Program-made: the position numbers and the translations under genes
NCBI GenBank assembly: GCA_963725175.1
Contig: CAVRXH010000006.1
Span: 2,666,001 to 2,730,000 of the forward strand
From: DASUBV01 sp963725175
GTDB lineage: Bacteria > Actinomycetota > Actinomycetes > Streptosporangiales > Streptosporangiaceae
Direction of reading: 5' to 3'
Length of the DNA stretch: 64,000 nt
Shown here: piece by piece, positions 19,028 through 27,827 of the stretch
How the letters are laid out: each line of letters opens with the position of its first letter
Position numbering within the stretch: the first letter of the stretch is position 1
Notes under the pieces: generated by a model
Databases searched by the model: none
What the model saw: only the letters and a program-made list of their open reading frames with translations
Told to the model about the DNA's origin: nothing

Positions 19028-19420
19028 TCAGGCCGGTGAGTCGGTTGGCAGCCCTGCGGCGGCTGCGGCGTCCAGCAGTCGCTTGTCGTAGGTGACGAAG
19101 GATGTCAGACCCTGCCGGGCGGCCAGGGCGGTGCCCAGGTGGATGGCGTCCAGCGAGCGGACTGTGACAGGCCTGACCGTCTGCGCGAGGATGCGGACGC
19201 GCGGGCTGATGTCGATCATGTCGATCTGGTCCAGGACGGGATGCAGCCGGGTCACCGCCTCCGGCGCGTGCCGCGCCAGGGCGCGGAACGACTCCACCTC
19301 CACCAGGGCAGAGCTGATCCACCCGGTTTCGGCTCGCTCGCTCAGCCAGGCCCGCAGCGCCGCGGATTCCGCCTCGGCGTGGACGAGCTTGACCACGGCG
19401 GCCGAGTCCAGGTAAATCAT
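19028..19420 (-). CDS. VapC-type PIN-domain toxin
   Basis: PIN-domain ribonuclease toxin of a type II toxin-antitoxin pair, 130 residues, a normal VapC length. The acidic metal-binding residues of the PIN fold are visible: D5 in MIYLDSAAVVKL, the E in SSALVEVE near residue 42, the D in SLDAIHLGTA near 90, and the D of VTYDKRL near 109. Toxins of this family usually cleave tRNA or rRNA, but the target here is unknown. Its ATG overlaps the stop of the antitoxin gene by the ATGA arrangement, so both are translated from one message. The pair lies directly downstream of, and antiparallel to, the BREX operon. Confidence 0.88.
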   Translation of the reverse strand: MIYLDSAAVVKLVHAEAESAALRAWLSERAETGWISSALVEVESFRALARHAPEAVTRLHPVLDQIDMIDISPRVRILAQTVRPVTVRSLDAIHLGTALAARQGLTSFVTYDKRLLDAAAAAGLPTDSPA

Positions 19421-19671
19421 CAGCGTTCGTCGCCCCGGTCGAGTGCCAGCTCAGCTGCGACGTCGATGCCGTCGGGCTCGCCGATATCCATCGCCAGCAC
19501 GGCGCGGCGCAACTGAGCGGCATGTTCCCGGCGCTCGGCTGCCTGAATCACCGCCTGACGGATCGCCGCCGACCGCGACACGCCCCCGCCTGTCAGCACC
19601 TCAAGCGCGTGCTCAGTCTCTTCATCGGTCCGGATCGTGATGGTCTCCGCCATGCTCAAAGTGTAAGACAT
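19420..19671 (-). CDS. Ribbon-helix-helix antitoxin (VapB-like)
   Basis: Antitoxin of the pair, 83 residues from ATG 19671 or 77 residues from ATG 19653. The segment METITIRTDEE-like start (MAETITIRTDEETEHAL) followed by VSRSAAIRQAVIQAAERR is a classic ribbon-helix-helix DNA-binding fold. The acidic C-terminus should wrap around the toxin. No good Shine-Dalgarno sequence precedes either ATG, so a leaderless transcript is possible. A perfect palindrome spans the first ATG and ends seven bases before the second, consistent with autorepression. I slightly favour ATG 19653 because the six extra residues fall entirely within the palindrome. Confidence 0.85.
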   Translation of the reverse strand: MSYTLSMAETITIRTDEETEHALEVLTGGGVSRSAAIRQAVIQAAERREHAAQLRRAVLAMDIGEPDGIDVAAELALDRGDER

Positions 19672-19684
19672 AGTGTCTTACACT
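19660..19684. promoter_or_regulatory. Perfect palindrome, likely toxin-antitoxin operator
   Basis: The arms AGTGTAAGACA and TGTCTTACACT are exact reverse complements around a 3-base TAG spacer. It sits at the antitoxin start codon and is the AT-richest point of the neighbourhood, as expected for an operator bound by the antitoxin or antitoxin-toxin complex. Confidence 0.8.
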
Positions 19685-19781
19685 GGCAAGGTTCGATCCC
19701 AGACCCGAAGCGATCTTCCTGGTCGTCGGGGATAAGGCAGGGAATTGTGAGGGTTGTGCTGGCCCGCCGCCGAGTCCAGGC

Positions 19782-20678
19782 CTAAGCGCGCGTGATCTCC
19801 GTTAGGTGTTGTCCGAGTATCAGGGCCTGGAAGTGGCGGGTGCCTGTGGTCGGGTAGACGTCCCAGCCCGCGTTGTCCCCCGGCAGCGAGCTGACGAGCT
19901 CGAACCGCCCGAGGTGCGCGAGCGGCACTCCGTGCCTGGCCACGATTTCCCTGGCCAGACGCTGGATCACGGCCGGAACTAGCTGCCCGGACGAGATGCC
20001 GTCGCGCGAGCCGCCGAACGGCACCTGCGGCCCCACGGTGACCGGCCCGGCGTAGCTGGCGCTCACCGCGCGTGCCTCGCCCCCGGAGCCGACTACCACG
20101 GCCTCCAGTTCACCGGGGTAGATCGCGAGCTGGACGAACAGGTCGTGGCGGCCGATCCTGGTCGTCAGCCGGCTGACGACCCTGGCCAGGTTGTGCGCGA
20201 TGAACAGCGACGCCGGGCTCGTGGCGGTCAGGCTGACGGCCGGGCTGGGCAGAGGCGCCCTGGTGATATCGATAGGGGGCGGGTCTTGGAAGCTGAAATG
20301 GTTGACGGCGGTGTCGGGGTCGTTGGACGGGTCGGTGATGGTGGCGGGCGCGGTGTAGGAGGTGCCGTCGGTGAAGCGGACCAGGCAGCTGAGCCTGGCG
20401 CTGCTGGACGTCCCTACCTGATCCACGTGCGGGGTGCACGACACCGAGCGAACCGAGCGGTGGAACTTGGTGGTCAGCTCGTCCCGGATGAAGCTCTGCA
20501 GGTTGACATAGGAGTCCTGGCTCCGGTTGATCCGGTCGATGGACTTCCGGATCCCGCCGCAGCCCGCTAGCAGCATGACTACCGCCAGGCCGAGCGCGGC
20601 GGCCCGCGCGGGTACCCCGCTCCTCCGGTCGCCGCCAAGACCGCGTGGGCCGCATTCGTGCTGACGTGCTGCGAGCAT
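19782..20678 (-). CDS. Secreted lipoprotein with DUF4333-like region
   Basis: Predicted lipoprotein of 298 residues. From ATG 20678 the N-terminus has positive residues, then the hydrophobic AAALGLAVVMLLAGC with a lipobox cysteine near residue 41. The next section, SVSCTPHVDQVGTSSSARL then CLVRFTDGTSYTAP, resembles the small DUF4333 fold common in actinobacterial lipoproteins. The remaining C-terminal part is unassigned. The frame is open upstream to 20879 but that part overlaps the neighbouring membrane-protein gene and looks non-coding. It may form a unit with the membrane protein gene upstream on the same strand. Function is unknown. Confidence 0.7.
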   Translation of the reverse strand: MLAARQHECGPRGLGGDRRSGVPARAAALGLAVVMLLAGCGGIRKSIDRINRSQDSYVNLQSFIRDELTTKFHRSVRSVSCTPHVDQVGTSSSARLSCLVRFTDGTSYTAPATITDPSNDPDTAVNHFSFQDPPPIDITRAPLPSPAVSLTATSPASLFIAHNLARVVSRLTTRIGRHDLFVQLAIYPGELEAVVVGSGGEARAVSASYAGPVTVGPQVPFGGSRDGISSGQLVPAVIQRLAREIVARHGVPLAHLGRFELVSSLPGDNAGWDVYPTTGTRHFQALILGQHLTEITRA

Positions 20679-20775
20679 GGACCGGCCCCGATCTCGGCAA
20701 CGGCTCGTACTGGTCGGGGCACTGTACCGGGCTGGCAGCCGCAGTGACGAACAACATGTTTTCCTATCAAAACGG

Positions 20776-21402
20776 CTATCGCCGGGTGTCCCCGCGGCCG
20801 ACCGGGTCCGCCGGATCTGCCGGGTCTGCGGGGTCCCCGGCCTCGGGCTCCTGACGCCGCACGAGTGCCATGACCTCATGAGTGATCCCGATCGAGGGCC
20901 CGCCGATCAGCTCCCACGAACGGGCCACCCCGATCAGGGCGCAGACGATCACCAGGATCGCGATGGTGTTGACCGAGCCTGCGTCACGGGGATGGGCGAC
21001 CACGTCAGCGCCCTCGATGAGCTGGAATACGAAAACGAGGATCAGCCCGATCAGGAACAGCGCGTCGTGCGAGGTGCCGAGCCGGACCTGACGCAAGCGG
21101 ATCAGCGAAAGCAGCGCCGCCAGCACGAACACGAGCCCGGCGATGGCCATGACCAACGCAGCCGGGCCGATCTTGTGGCCGGGCACCAGCGAGAATAGGG
21201 ACACCGCGAGCACGTTGATAAAGGCGGTGAGCGCCGCCGCCGCGCGCACGCGGTGCAGCTGCGCGGCGCCCTCCTCCCTGGCGAGCCGGTCGGCGGCGAC
21301 TGAGATGGCGACAAACAGCAGCCCGATGAGCGCGCCGGCCACGCTGGCGCTCGCCACGAAAAAGTCCTGGATGCGCCCTGGTACCACCCCGAAGATCCTC
21401 AC
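20776..21402 (-). CDS. Membrane protein with DPA repeat tail
   Basis: A 208-residue membrane protein. Hydrophobic segments appear around residues 12-35, 55-78, 80-102, 112-132 and 143-163, so about five membrane helices. The C-terminus is a short low-complexity tail with DPADPADPADP, encoded by tandem repeats around 20,805-20,835. I do not recognise a function. It is transcribed in the same direction as the lipoprotein gene downstream, with about 97 bases between its stop and that gene's start. The 340 bases between its start and the GH12 gene (21403-21743) contain AT-richer stretches that probably hold divergent promoters, but no clear motif. Confidence 0.75.
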   Translation of the reverse strand: MRIFGVVPGRIQDFFVASASVAGALIGLLFVAISVAADRLAREEGAAQLHRVRAAAALTAFINVLAVSLFSLVPGHKIGPAALVMAIAGLVFVLAALLSLIRLRQVRLGTSHDALFLIGLILVFVFQLIEGADVVAHPRDAGSVNTIAILVIVCALIGVARSWELIGGPSIGITHEVMALVRRQEPEAGDPADPADPADPVGRGDTRR

Positions 21403-21743
21403 CGTCGGACGTCAGCGGGCCCCGCGCCGGGCCGCGTCCCCAACATAGCCGCCGACCCGCGAGCGCCGATGTCAGCGCAGTGATCCTGAGCAGCAGTTTC
21501 GTGAACTGCCCATTGGTCTTTCCGTGATAGTTCCGCTGCACTGCTATTGGATGACTTGCCCGGTTTGCACTCATTATTACTGCGACATCGCTCGTCCGGC
21601 TGATGTCACAAGGCAGTCTCGTATTACGGAAAAGGCCTGGACGACCCCTCGCGACTGTCAGATCATGTCGATCTAATTGATGAATATCGCGGCCGAATAC
21701 CAGCCTGGGCAGGGTTCGGGCCGCAACGGCAGGGGAGGGCCGA

Positions 21744-22760
21744 ATGTCGTCGAGGGGGCAGGGCAGGACGAGCCGGGGGAAGCGATCATGGCGGGCCGCT
21801 GGCGCGGCTATCGCCGTGGTGGCCGCCTCGGCCGCGAGCCTGGCGGGGGTAGCGGGACCGTCGGCGGCGGCGACCGCGCCGACTCGGACCATCTGCGACA
21901 CGCCGAGCAGCACAGGCCCGAACCCGGGTGCCTACGTGGACGGCAAGCGGTACTGGGTCGAGGACGACAGGTTCGGCACCCTGGATGCCGAGCAGTGCCT
22001 CACGCTGACCCCGCACGGCCTGCCGGCCTTCCAGGTGTCCACGTCCAAGGCGAAGGCCGGGGGAAACCCGGTCCAGGCTTACCCGTTCATCCAGTACGGC
22101 TGCTACTGGGGCTGGTGCACGCCGGGCTCGACGCTCCCGCTGCGGATCAGCGACATCCACTCGGCGACCTCCACCTGGTTCACCTCGGAGAAGTCACGCG
22201 GCATCTGGAACGCCGGGTATGACCTGTGGCTCAACTCGACTCCGCTGGCGGACGGCCACGCGAACCGGGCCGAGGTGATGATCTGGCTGAACTCCACGTC
22301 GGCGCATTACAAGGTGGGCGGCCCGGCCGGCACCAGGAAGGTGCGGGTGGATGGCCACTGGTTCTACCTCACGCACTGGCGCACCGGCCAGACGACGATA
22401 AAGGGCGGCTGGGAGTACATCCAGTACCGGCTGACCGGCCGTCCGTGGCACGCGCGGAACCTGCACATCGCGGGACTCCTGCTGGACGCGGCGCGCCGCC
22501 ACCTGATCTCGAAGTCCTGGTACCTGCAGGGCGTCCTGGCCGGTGACGAGATCTGGCGCGGCGGGCAGGGCCTGGCGACGACCTGGTTCTCGGTGAACGT
22601 GGTATCGAAGCAGGGCTACCGGCCCACCAAGCCGATCCGCGGCCACCGGCCGGGCTGCAAGCCGCACAGCCGGTACTGCCCGCACACCTCCCCGTCCACC
22701 CCGCCGGGTCCTGGCTACGGCCTGCCGCCGGTGCCGCTGACCATGCCGTTCGGCCCTTAG
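21744..22760 (+). CDS. Secreted glycoside hydrolase family 12-like protein
   Basis: Predicted secreted endo-glucanase or xyloglucanase of the GH12 fold, 338 residues. A basic N-terminus plus the hydrophobic AAGAAIAVVAASAASLAGVAG segment, with an AAA-type cleavage region near residue 43, forms a signal peptide. The two catalytic glutamates of GH12 can be placed: E177 in AEVMIWLN (nucleophile) and E269 in GDEIW (acid/base). The preceding YDLWLNS and the later WFSVNV are also family features. A Pro/His/Cys-rich tail of about 45 residues follows the catalytic domain; it is not a recognised carbohydrate-binding module. GGGAGGG lies just before the ATG. A strong hairpin follows the stop. Substrate choice cannot be read from the sequence. 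Confidence 0.75.
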   Translation: MSSRGQGRTSRGKRSWRAAGAAIAVVAASAASLAGVAGPSAAATAPTRTICDTPSSTGPNPGAYVDGKRYWVEDDRFGTLDAEQCLTLTPHGLPAFQVSTSKAKAGGNPVQAYPFIQYGCYWGWCTPGSTLPLRISDIHSATSTWFTSEKSRGIWNAGYDLWLNSTPLADGHANRAEVMIWLNSTSAHYKVGGPAGTRKVRVDGHWFYLTHWRTGQTTIKGGWEYIQYRLTGRPWHARNLHIAGLLLDAARRHLISKSWYLQGVLAGDEIWRGGQGLATTWFSVNVVSKQGYRPTKPIRGHRPGCKPHSRYCPHTSPSTPPGPGYGLPPVPLTMPFGP

Positions 22761-22797
22761 CGGCCGGAGCCGCCTCGCACGGGGCGCGACGCTGACG

Positions 22798-22826
22798 GGG
22801 GGATCCTGGTGCTGCCAGGGTCCCCC
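22798..22826 (+). terminator. Rho-independent-type hairpin after the GH12 gene
   Basis: A 12-bp stem (GGGGGATCCTGG with CCAGGGTCCCCC, one G-T wobble) around the 5-base loop TGCTG lies 37 bases after the GH12 stop. There is no U-run, which is common for actinobacterial terminators. Confidence 0.6.
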
Positions 22827-22894
22827 TGCGGCGTGTCTGCCCGGTCTGAAAGAGTCGCAGGACTGGCAGCAGCCTGCGGCGAAGGAGGACCCGG

Positions 22895-24772
22895 ATGGCC
22901 GGCAGCGCGCGCGGCGCGCAGGTGCCGCCCGCGGCGATCGCCTCGGCGCTGCGCCGGGCCGGCGCCGGCGAGCTGAGCGACACGGCGCTGCGCCGGGCGC
23001 TCTATGCCAGCGACGCCTCGCTGTACCGGGTGCCGCCAGCGGTGGTGGCCTGGCCGCGCGACGCGGGTGAGGTGGCGGCGGCGCTGTCGGCGTGCCGGTC
23101 CCTCGGCGTGCCGCTGACCTGCCGTGGCGCCGGGACCTCGATCGCCGGGAACGCGGTCGGCACGGGCGTGATCCTGGATTTCTCCCGGAACTTCTGTCGT
23201 ATCGAGAGCCTGGACCATCAGGCCGGTGCCGCGGTGGTGCAGCCGGGCGTGGTGCAGGCCCGGCTGCAGGCCGCGGCGGCCGGGCACGGGCTGCGGTTCG
23301 GCCCGGATCCGTCGACGCAGGATCGCTGCACGATCGGCGGCATGATCGGCAACGACTCGTGCGGGTCGCGGTCGCTGCGCTACGGCCGCACCTCGGACAA
23401 CGTGCTGGCCCTGGACGTCCTGACAGGCACGGGCGAGGAACTGCGGCTGACCGGGCCGGCGGTCCAGCCCGGCGAGCGCCATCCCGGTGACCGGCCAGGC
23501 GGGCAGCTCGGCGCGCTCGCCGACGTGGTCGCGGGCGACCTGGCCACGATCAGGACCGAGTTCGGCCGGTTCGGCCGCCAGGTGTCGGGCTACGCGCTCC
23601 AGCACCTGCTGCCGGAGCGCGGGTTCGACGTGCGCCGGGCGCTGGTCGGCAGCGAGGGCACTCTGGCGATCGTCACGAACGCGACCGTCCGCCTGGTCGC
23701 CGATCCGCCCGCGCGGATGCTCGTGGTGCTGGGCTACCCCGACATGGCCGAGGCGGCGGACGCTACGCCGGTGATTCTGCCGCTGGACCCTGGCACCTGC
23801 GAGGGCATGGACTCGCGCCTGGTCGACGTGGTGCGAGCCAGGCGCGGCGCGGGGGTGCCCGAGCTGCCGCCGGGGTCCGGCTGGCTGCTGGTGGAGGTCA
23901 CCGGGGACAGCGAGGCGGCCGCGCTGAGCCGGGCGCGCCAGGTGATGTCGGTGGCCGGCGCGGTGTCGGGCCTCGTGGTGACCGACCCGGCGCACGCGGC
24001 GGCGATCTGGGGCATCCGCGAGCAGGGCGCCGGCCTGGCGGGCCGGGCGATCGGCGGCCGTCCCGCCTACCCAGGCTGGGAGGACTCGGCGGTGCCGCCG
24101 GCCTCGCTCGGCGCGTACCTGCGCGAGCTGGACGAGCTGATGGGCCAGCACGGCCTGGCCGGCATCCCGTACGGGCACTTCGGCGACGGCTGCGTGCACC
24201 TGCGGCTGGACTTCCCGCTGGACCGGCCGGACGGGCTGGCGGTGCTGCGCGGCTTCCTCGCCGACGCAGCCGCCCTGGTCACCAGGTACGGCGGGTCGCT
24301 GTCGGGCGAGCACGGCGATGGCCGGGCCCGCAGCGAGCTGCTGCCGGTGATGTACTCGGCGGCGGCGATCAAGCTGTTCGGCCAGGTGAAGGGCGTCTTC
24401 GACCCGGAGGGCGTGCTGAACCCCGGTGTCCTGGTTGACCCCCGCCCGGCCGACGCGGACGTGCGCGCGACGGCGCTGGCGGACCGCCGCCGCGAGCCGG
24501 GCGGGCAAGGGCCGGGCCGGCGCGGCGACCGGCTGGGGCTGGCCTACCCGGCCGACGGCGGCGACTTCGCGTCGGCGGTGCACCGCTGCTCGGGGGTGGG
24601 CAAGTGCGTCGCTTCCACGGCGGGTACCAGCCGGGTAATGTGCCCGTCCTACCAGGCGACCGGCGACGAGAAGGACTCGACGCGGGGCCGCGCCCGGATG
24701 CTGCAGGAGATGATCGACGGCCGCCTCGTCACCGGCGGCTGGCGGGCCGCCGAGGTGTCGCGAGGCGCTTGA
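22895..24772 (+). CDS. FAD-linked oxidase part of a fused GlcD-GlcF-type oxidoreductase (frameshifted)
   Basis: N-terminal part of a D-2-hydroxyacid dehydrogenase, of the glycolate oxidase, D-lactate or D-2-hydroxyglutarate type. The FAD-binding PCMH domain shows CRGAGTSIAGNAVG near 75-90 and GGMIGNDSCGSRSLRYGRT near 148-166. The C-terminal cap contains PYGHFGDGCVHLRLDF near 425-440 and SGEHGDGRARSELLP near 470-484. The frame then enters a ferredoxin-like domain, with Cys residues in RCSGVGKC and MCPSY, but is cut at 24772. AAGGAGG sits before the ATG. The missing Fe-S half continues downstream in other frames, so the intact protein would be about 980 residues, as in single-chain actinobacterial homologues. 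Confidence 0.85.
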   Translation: MAGSARGAQVPPAAIASALRRAGAGELSDTALRRALYASDASLYRVPPAVVAWPRDAGEVAAALSACRSLGVPLTCRGAGTSIAGNAVGTGVILDFSRNFCRIESLDHQAGAAVVQPGVVQARLQAAAAGHGLRFGPDPSTQDRCTIGGMIGNDSCGSRSLRYGRTSDNVLALDVLTGTGEELRLTGPAVQPGERHPGDRPGGQLGALADVVAGDLATIRTEFGRFGRQVSGYALQHLLPERGFDVRRALVGSEGTLAIVTNATVRLVADPPARMLVVLGYPDMAEAADATPVILPLDPGTCEGMDSRLVDVVRARRGAGVPELPPGSGWLLVEVTGDSEAAALSRARQVMSVAGAVSGLVVTDPAHAAAIWGIREQGAGLAGRAIGGRPAYPGWEDSAVPPASLGAYLRELDELMGQHGLAGIPYGHFGDGCVHLRLDFPLDRPDGLAVLRGFLADAAALVTRYGGSLSGEHGDGRARSELLPVMYSAAAIKLFGQVKGVFDPEGVLNPGVLVDPRPADADVRATALADRRREPGGQGPGRRGDRLGLAYPADGGDFASAVHRCSGVGKCVASTAGTSRVMCPSYQATGDEKDSTRGRARMLQEMIDGRLVTGGWRAAEVSRGA

Positions 24773-25835
24773 CCTGTGCCTGTCCTGCAAGGCGTGCTCG
24801 TCTGAGTGCCCGGCGGGGGTGGACCTGGCCAGCTACAAGTCCGAGGTGCTCTACCAGGCCTACCGGGGGCGGCTCCGGCCGCGCAGTCACTACGCGCTCG
24901 GCCAGCTTCCGCGCTGGGCGGCGCTGGCCAGCCGGGCGCCAGGCCTGGCTAGCGCCGCGCTGCGGCATCCGGCGCTGGGCCGCGCGGCTCGGCTATGCGG
25001 CGGGCATCGATCAGCGCAGGTCGCTGCCCGAGTTCGCGACGGAGCCGTTCCATCTCTGGTACCGGCGCCACCACGGAGGGACAGTCGGAAGCGGGGCGGT
25101 ACCAGCTGCCGGCGGTCCGGCGGGCGGGCGGCCCGCGCTGCTGTTCGTGGACACGTTCACCAACTACTTCGACCCGCAGGTCGCGGTGGCCGCGCTGGCC
25201 GTGCTGGGCGACGCGGGGTTCACGGTCAGCGTGCTGCCCCGGCCGTCGTGCTGCGCGATCACCTGGATCAGCACCGGGCAGCTCGGCGCGGCCCGGCGGA
25301 TCCTGGCGCCGGACGGTGGCCGCGCTGGCCCCGGCGATGCGCGCCGGGATGCCCGGTGGTGGGCCTGGAGCCGTCCTGCACGGCGGTGCTCAGGTCGGAC
25401 GCCGCCGACCTGCTGGACACCCCCGAGGCCGCCGACCTGGCCGGGTCGGTGGTCACGCTGAGCGAGCTGCTGGCCGGGGTGCCGGACTGGCGGCCGCCCA
25501 GGCTGGACGGCACGGCGGTGCTCGCCCAGCCGCACTGCCACCACAGCGCGGTGCTGGGCTGGGACGCCGACGCGGCGCTGCTGGCCGGCACCGGCGCGGA
25601 GCTGACCCGGCTGGGCGGCTGCTGCGGGCTGGCCGGCAACTTCGGGATGGAGCGCGGGCACTACGAGGTATCGGCCGCCGTGGCCGGGACCACGCTGCTG
25701 CCCGCCCTGGACCGGGCCGGGCCGGAGACGGTGGTGCTGGCGGACGGGTTTTCGTGCCGGACGCAGCTCGCCGACCTGGCCGGCCGGCCGGGACGGCATC
25801 TGGCGGAACTGCTGGCGAGCCGACTGGACGGCTGA
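24759..25835 (+). pseudogene. Fe-S (GlcF-like, CCG-domain) part of the same oxidoreductase, in several frames
   Basis: The protein resumes as REALDLCLSCKACSSECP, a second 4Fe-4S motif, in frame with position 24759. It moves to the next frame near 24987 (LGYAAGIDQRRSLPEF), again near 25306 (RRTVAALAPAMRAGM) and again near 25353 (VGLEPSCTAVL), ending normally at 25835. The two CCG-type cysteine motifs are present: SCCAITW and GGCCGLAGNFGME. Each shift is repaired by deleting one base, three of the four in short runs (GG at 24986, GG at 25305, CCC at 25352). Such a pattern in otherwise well conserved sequence favours assembly error over true decay. Confidence 0.75.
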
Positions 25836-25926
25836 CCTGGGCGGTTCTCCTGACCGTTCCCGTGCAGCCCGGTTTCGCCGCCGATCACCGGGCGGGGCAG
25901 GACGCCGAGGGCTAGCATCGGGCTCC

Positions 25927-27070
25927 ATGCGACGAATGGGCGGTCTGGGCATCATTGTCACTACTGTTGCGGCCGGCGCTCTGCTGGCGGCCTGCGGGAC
26001 GGCTGGCCATGCGCCGGTAGCGGCGGTAGGCCTCGCGCCCGCCGGCGCGGCCACGCCAGCTCCCTCCGCGACGCCGAGTACGTCACCCGCCCCGGCCTTC
26101 TCGCCGGGCAACCCGAAGGGGCACGCCTACGTGCCGCCGGCGGCGCGGGCGGTCAGCACCGCGCACCCGAACCACGTCATCGGGCACGGCACCCCGGCGA
26201 GCTGCACGTCGAAGGCGGTGGTCAAGGCCGTCTGGGAAGGCGGCGTCATCACCTTCAACTGCGGCCCGAACCCGGTCACGATCAAGATGACGGCGACGGC
26301 GCGGGTGCACAACACCAGCAGCCGGGTGGTCCTCGACGGCGGCGGCAAGGTCACGCTGAGCGGCGCCGGCAAGCGCCGCATCCTGTACATGAACACCTGC
26401 GACCAGAAGCTGACCTGGACGACGTCGCACTGCCAGAACCAGGACACGCCCCGGCTGACGGTGCAGAACCTGACCTTCACCAAGGGCAACGCGACCGGGC
26501 ACGGCATCACCAGCGGCAGCGGCGGCGCCATCTACGCCCAGGGCGGCGTGTTCAAGGTGATCAACTCGATGTTCACCGCCAACCGCTGCTACTCCAAGGG
26601 CCCGGACCTCGGCGGCGCGGCCATCCGCGCGTTCGAGGCAATGGTCGAAGCGCCCGGTCTACATCGTGCACAGCACGTTTACCGGCGGGGTCTGCTCGAA
26701 TGGCGGCGCGCTCAGCAGCATCGGCGTCTCGTGGACGGTGCTGAACAGCATGATCACTCACAACAAGGCGATCGGCTGGGGCGCCAACCCGGCGGGCAAG
26801 GGCACGCCTGGCGGCGGCAGCGGCGGCGGCATCTACAACGACGGCGACACCTACACGCTGACGGTGAGCGGCACGATCATCAGGTACAACCACGCTCGCG
26901 AGGGCGGCGGCGCGATCTTCTACGTCAGCGACGACCTGAGCGGCCACCTGCGGATCGAGCACTCGACGCTACACGACAACCCGAACACCGAGTTCCACAC
27001 GGCCGGCTTCCCCGGCATCTTCTACCTGGGCAAGGGCAACATCATCGTGGTGAAGTCCACGATCAACTAG
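25927..27070 (+). CDS. Parallel beta-helix lipoprotein (frameshifted near 26637)
   Basis: Predicted surface lipoprotein with a right-handed parallel beta-helix (pectate-lyase-like) fold. The N-terminus has a signal with the lipobox LLAAC (Cys near residue 22), then a Pro/Ala/Thr-rich linker. Repeats typical of beta-helix coils follow, such as LTVQNLTFTKGNATG, SGGAIYAQGGVF, GGGIYNDGDTYTLTVSGT and GGGAIFYVSDD. The frame breaks at the GG of 26637-26638. With one base fewer, the sequence runs FEQWSKRPVYIVHSTFTGG and continues to a TAG at 27068-27070, about 380 residues in all. Without repair the frame runs out to 27207 in scrambled sequence. Whether it is an enzyme or an adhesin-like protein is not clear. 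A strong hairpin follows the stop. Confidence 0.7.
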
Positions 27071-27686
27071 CCAGAGCCACCCGCAGTGCTGGGGTCCGCC
27101 CTGCCCGGGGCGGACCCCAGTTTGCTAACGGGCGCTGCGGTTCGTCTCCAGCGGCGGCGAGACCCAGCATCTTGATCGTCGCGGGCCTCATGCCGCGCCG
27201 CTGGTAGAACGCCATCGAGCTGGCGTTGCCCGGCAGCACCTCCAGCATCACGTCGACGGCTCCGTACGCGGCGAGGTGCGCCTCGGCGGCGTCCATCAGC
27301 AGGGTGCCGATCCCCGCGCCGCGCTCCGCCGCCACCACGGCCACCGAGTCGATCTCGCCCACGCGCTCCCCGGTCGGCCAGGTGTCATCGAGACCGGGGT
27401 GCACGTGAGCCACGCAGTAGCCGACCAGTTCCCCGGCCCGGCTGACGACGATGATCACCGCCTCCGGCCGGGCGAGCAGGCTCGCGTAGTAAGCGCGCCG
27501 CCGTGGCCAGGACACCTCGGGAGCGATCATGGGCAGCCCGCCGTCGTACACGGCCCGGTGATGGGCCAGCATCGACAGCCAGAGCGGCCCGACCTCGTCC
27601 AGCAGTTCCTCGCGGCCGAACCGCAGGTCCAGGCCGGCGGCCCGCGCCCGCGCGGCGAACTGGGCAGCCAGCGGATACTCGGTCAT
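27063..27686 (-). CDS. GNAT-family N-acetyltransferase
   Basis: GCN5-related acetyltransferase using acetyl-CoA on an unknown acceptor. From ATG 27686 it is 207 residues; ATG 27707 (MRPASPAMTEY) is also possible, but the GAGGAG before it is spaced too closely. The core shows VGEIDSVAVVAAERGAGIGTLLM, where RGAGIG is the acetyl-CoA pyrophosphate loop, and then LEVLPGNASSMAFYQRRGM, the typical motif B ending. The last 30 residues after KMLGLAA are encoded across a terminator-like hairpin and are probably not part of the fold. The gene is convergent with the beta-helix gene; the 3' ends overlap by eight bases. Confidence 0.8.
   Translation of the reverse strand: MTEYPLAAQFAARARAAGLDLRFGREELLDEVGPLWLSMLAHHRAVYDGGLPMIAPEVSWPRRRAYYASLLARPEAVIIVVSRAGELVGYCVAHVHPGLDDTWPTGERVGEIDSVAVVAAERGAGIGTLLMDAAEAHLAAYGAVDVMLEVLPGNASSMAFYQRRGMRPATIKMLGLAAAGDEPQRPLANWGPPRAGRTPALRVALAS
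27089..27120. terminator. Perfect 13-bp hairpin between convergent genes
   Basis: CTGGGGTCCGCCC and GGGCGGACCCCAG pair perfectly around the 6-base loop TGCCCG, followed by TTTG. It begins 19 bases after the beta-helix gene. It lies within the 3' end of the convergent GNAT reading frame and could serve both directions. Confidence 0.7.
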
Positions 27687-27827
27687 CGCCGGGCTCGCCG
27701 GGCGCATACTCCTCGCATGGGCAGAACCTAGCTGATCACCCGGCTCCGCCTGCGGCGGGCCGCCCCGAGCCGGCATTCACTCCCGGCGGGTGATGCCTCA
27801 GCCCAGGCGCGGGCTGATGGTAGCCCG

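Noticed and set aside
22757..24790. 677-residue minus-strand frame opposite the FAD-linked oxidase
   Set aside because: The plus strand encodes a recognisable enzyme with conserved motifs; the antisense translation has none.
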